Assembly: GCA_905182865.1 (NCBI GenBank)
Contig: CAJJCY010000003.1
Span: forward strand, 221,001 to 285,000
Origin: an uncultured SAR324 cluster bacterium
GTDB lineage: Bacteria; SAR324; NAC60-12
Direction of reading: 5' to 3'
Length of the DNA stretch: 64,000 nucleotides
This document shows positions 63,354 through 64,000 of the stretch, piece after piece; the first letter of the stretch is position 1, and every line of letters starts with the position of its first letter. A model generated the notes under the pieces. It ran no database searches and was not told the origin of the DNA. It was given only the letters and a program-made list of their open reading frames with translations. The translations under genes and the position numbers were made by a program.

Positions 63354-63923
63354 ATGAAAAAACAAATTGATTTTTATTTCGATGTAGTCAGCCCCTATTC
63401 CTATGTTGCCTCCACGCTCATTGAGGACGTCGCACAACGCTGCAATGCAGATTTGCTGTGGAACCCGATTTTACTGGGCGGAATTTTCAAAGCGGTCGGC
63501 ACTTCCAATACTCCCGGACTGACACCTGAAAAAAAACCTTATATGCTTAAGGATCTGCAGCGTCTTTCAAGACATTATGGGATTCCACTGCAGATGCCTC
63601 CGGATTTTCCGGTACGTACCGTGCTGGTCATGCGCGTGCTGTCAGGATTGCCGCCTGAGCAGATTCCACAGGCAGCTCACACACTTTTCAATGCATACTG
63701 GGCGGATAACCTGGACATTGCTAACCGGGATGTGGTCGCGTCACTGATTGGACAGGAGGCGGTAGAGCGTGCCGGAATGCATAAAGTCAAAGATGCTCTT
63801 TTCAAGAATACCGAAGAGGCGGTCAAACGTGGAGCGTTTGGAGCCCCCACTTTTTTTGTGGAAGACGAAATGTTTTTCGGGCATGACCGACTGCCCCTGC
63901 TGGAGAGCCATTTGCGGGGCTAG
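63354..63923 (+). CDS. 2-hydroxychromene-2-carboxylate isomerase-like (DsbA/kappa-GST fold) protein
   Basis: 189 residues. N-terminus QIDFYFDVVSPYSYVASTLI has the catalytic Ser of the kappa-class/HCCA isomerase site in place of a CxxC. Further motifs: LLGGIFKAVGTSNTPG and the cis-Pro loop FGAPTFFVEDEMFFGHDRL. The archetype isomerises 2-hydroxychromene-2-carboxylate in naphthalene breakdown with glutathione, but most homologues have unknown glutathione-linked roles. It is a distant relative of the FrnE-like protein at 52181 but lacks its redox Cys pair. Confidence 0.88.
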   Translation: MKKQIDFYFDVVSPYSYVASTLIEDVAQRCNADLLWNPILLGGIFKAVGTSNTPGLTPEKKPYMLKDLQRLSRHYGIPLQMPPDFPVRTVLVMRVLSGLPPEQIPQAAHTLFNAYWADNLDIANRDVVASLIGQEAVERAGMHKVKDALFKNTEEAVKRGAFGAPTFFVEDEMFFGHDRLPLLESHLRG

Positions 63924-64000
63924 CTCTAATAGCGAAATCTTTTTCTTTCAGTAGTAGAAAATCTAAATTGCCCAGTGGTGGGAGCTTCAAACCAATGGTC

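Overview
The window looks like chromosomal DNA of a Gram-negative, probably marine, AT-rich bacterium. Outer-membrane and envelope genes (lpxK, a secretin, rseP), a Na+-pumping oxaloacetate decarboxylase, malate synthase, a dimethylglycine-dehydrogenase-like enzyme and a phytanoyl-CoA-dioxygenase-like protein together resemble deltaproteobacterial or SAR324-type marine lineages. That placement is inference from gene content only. No rRNA, tRNA, CRISPR array or transposase was recognised.

Layout. 1-3.5 kb (minus): the envelope/isoprenoid operon uppS-cdsA-dxr-ACT protein-rseP. 3.5-4.7 kb: rsmD and folK. 4.7-11.3 kb (minus): malate synthase, a serine/threonine dehydratase-family enzyme and the oadG-oadA-oadB sodium pump, a C4-acid/glyoxylate block. 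11.4-20.3 kb: PhyH-type oxygenase, lpxK overlapping a secretin gene, CHASE2 adenylate cyclase, tlyA, parB, BI-1 membrane protein. 20.3-34 kb: rpoB-rpoC without rplJL, then a thioesterase, rpiA, gap, a methyltransferase and an MFS transporter. 34-41 kb (minus): rmuC and a giant tandem-fused uvrA. 41.5-50.6 kb: FAD/GcvT fusion dehydrogenase, isochorismatase-like hydrolase, dnaE, PLP enzyme. 50.6-61.4 kb is a looser accessory stretch with small stress/redox genes (DUF1244, aldo/keto reductase, FrnE/DsbA, HspQ), a membrane-tailed integrase-arm protein, a MORN protein, SDR, DUF350 plus lytic transglycosylase, an APH-M23-aminotransferase fusion with a truncated M81 gene, and three families of dispersed repeats. 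61.4-64 kb: Gfo/Idh oxidoreductase, alpha/beta hydrolase, HCCA isomerase-like protein.

Many conserved genes carry single-base frame breaks or single in-frame stops (dxr, aceB, the dehydratase, oadB, rpoC with at least ten, the thioesterase, gap, uvrA, the PLP enzyme, the aminotransferase fusion, Gfo/Idh). Several can be repaired exactly by one-base edits and hit essential genes, so base-calling or assembly error is the simplest reading. Such genes are listed as one full-span feature.

Most interesting signals: (1) a UGA codon exactly at the first Cys of the CxxC site of a FrnE/DsbA-like protein, with a bSECIS-like hairpin behind it, suggesting a selenoprotein; (2) a protein with an integrase arm-type DNA-binding domain but no recombinase domain, ending in membrane helices, beside a dispersed family of tandem 12-nt TACCAG repeats, one of them in its own upstream region; (3) ~65-bp repeats flanking the FrnE gene; (4) a four-NBD UvrA; (5) a stand-alone secretin translationally coupled to lpxK.
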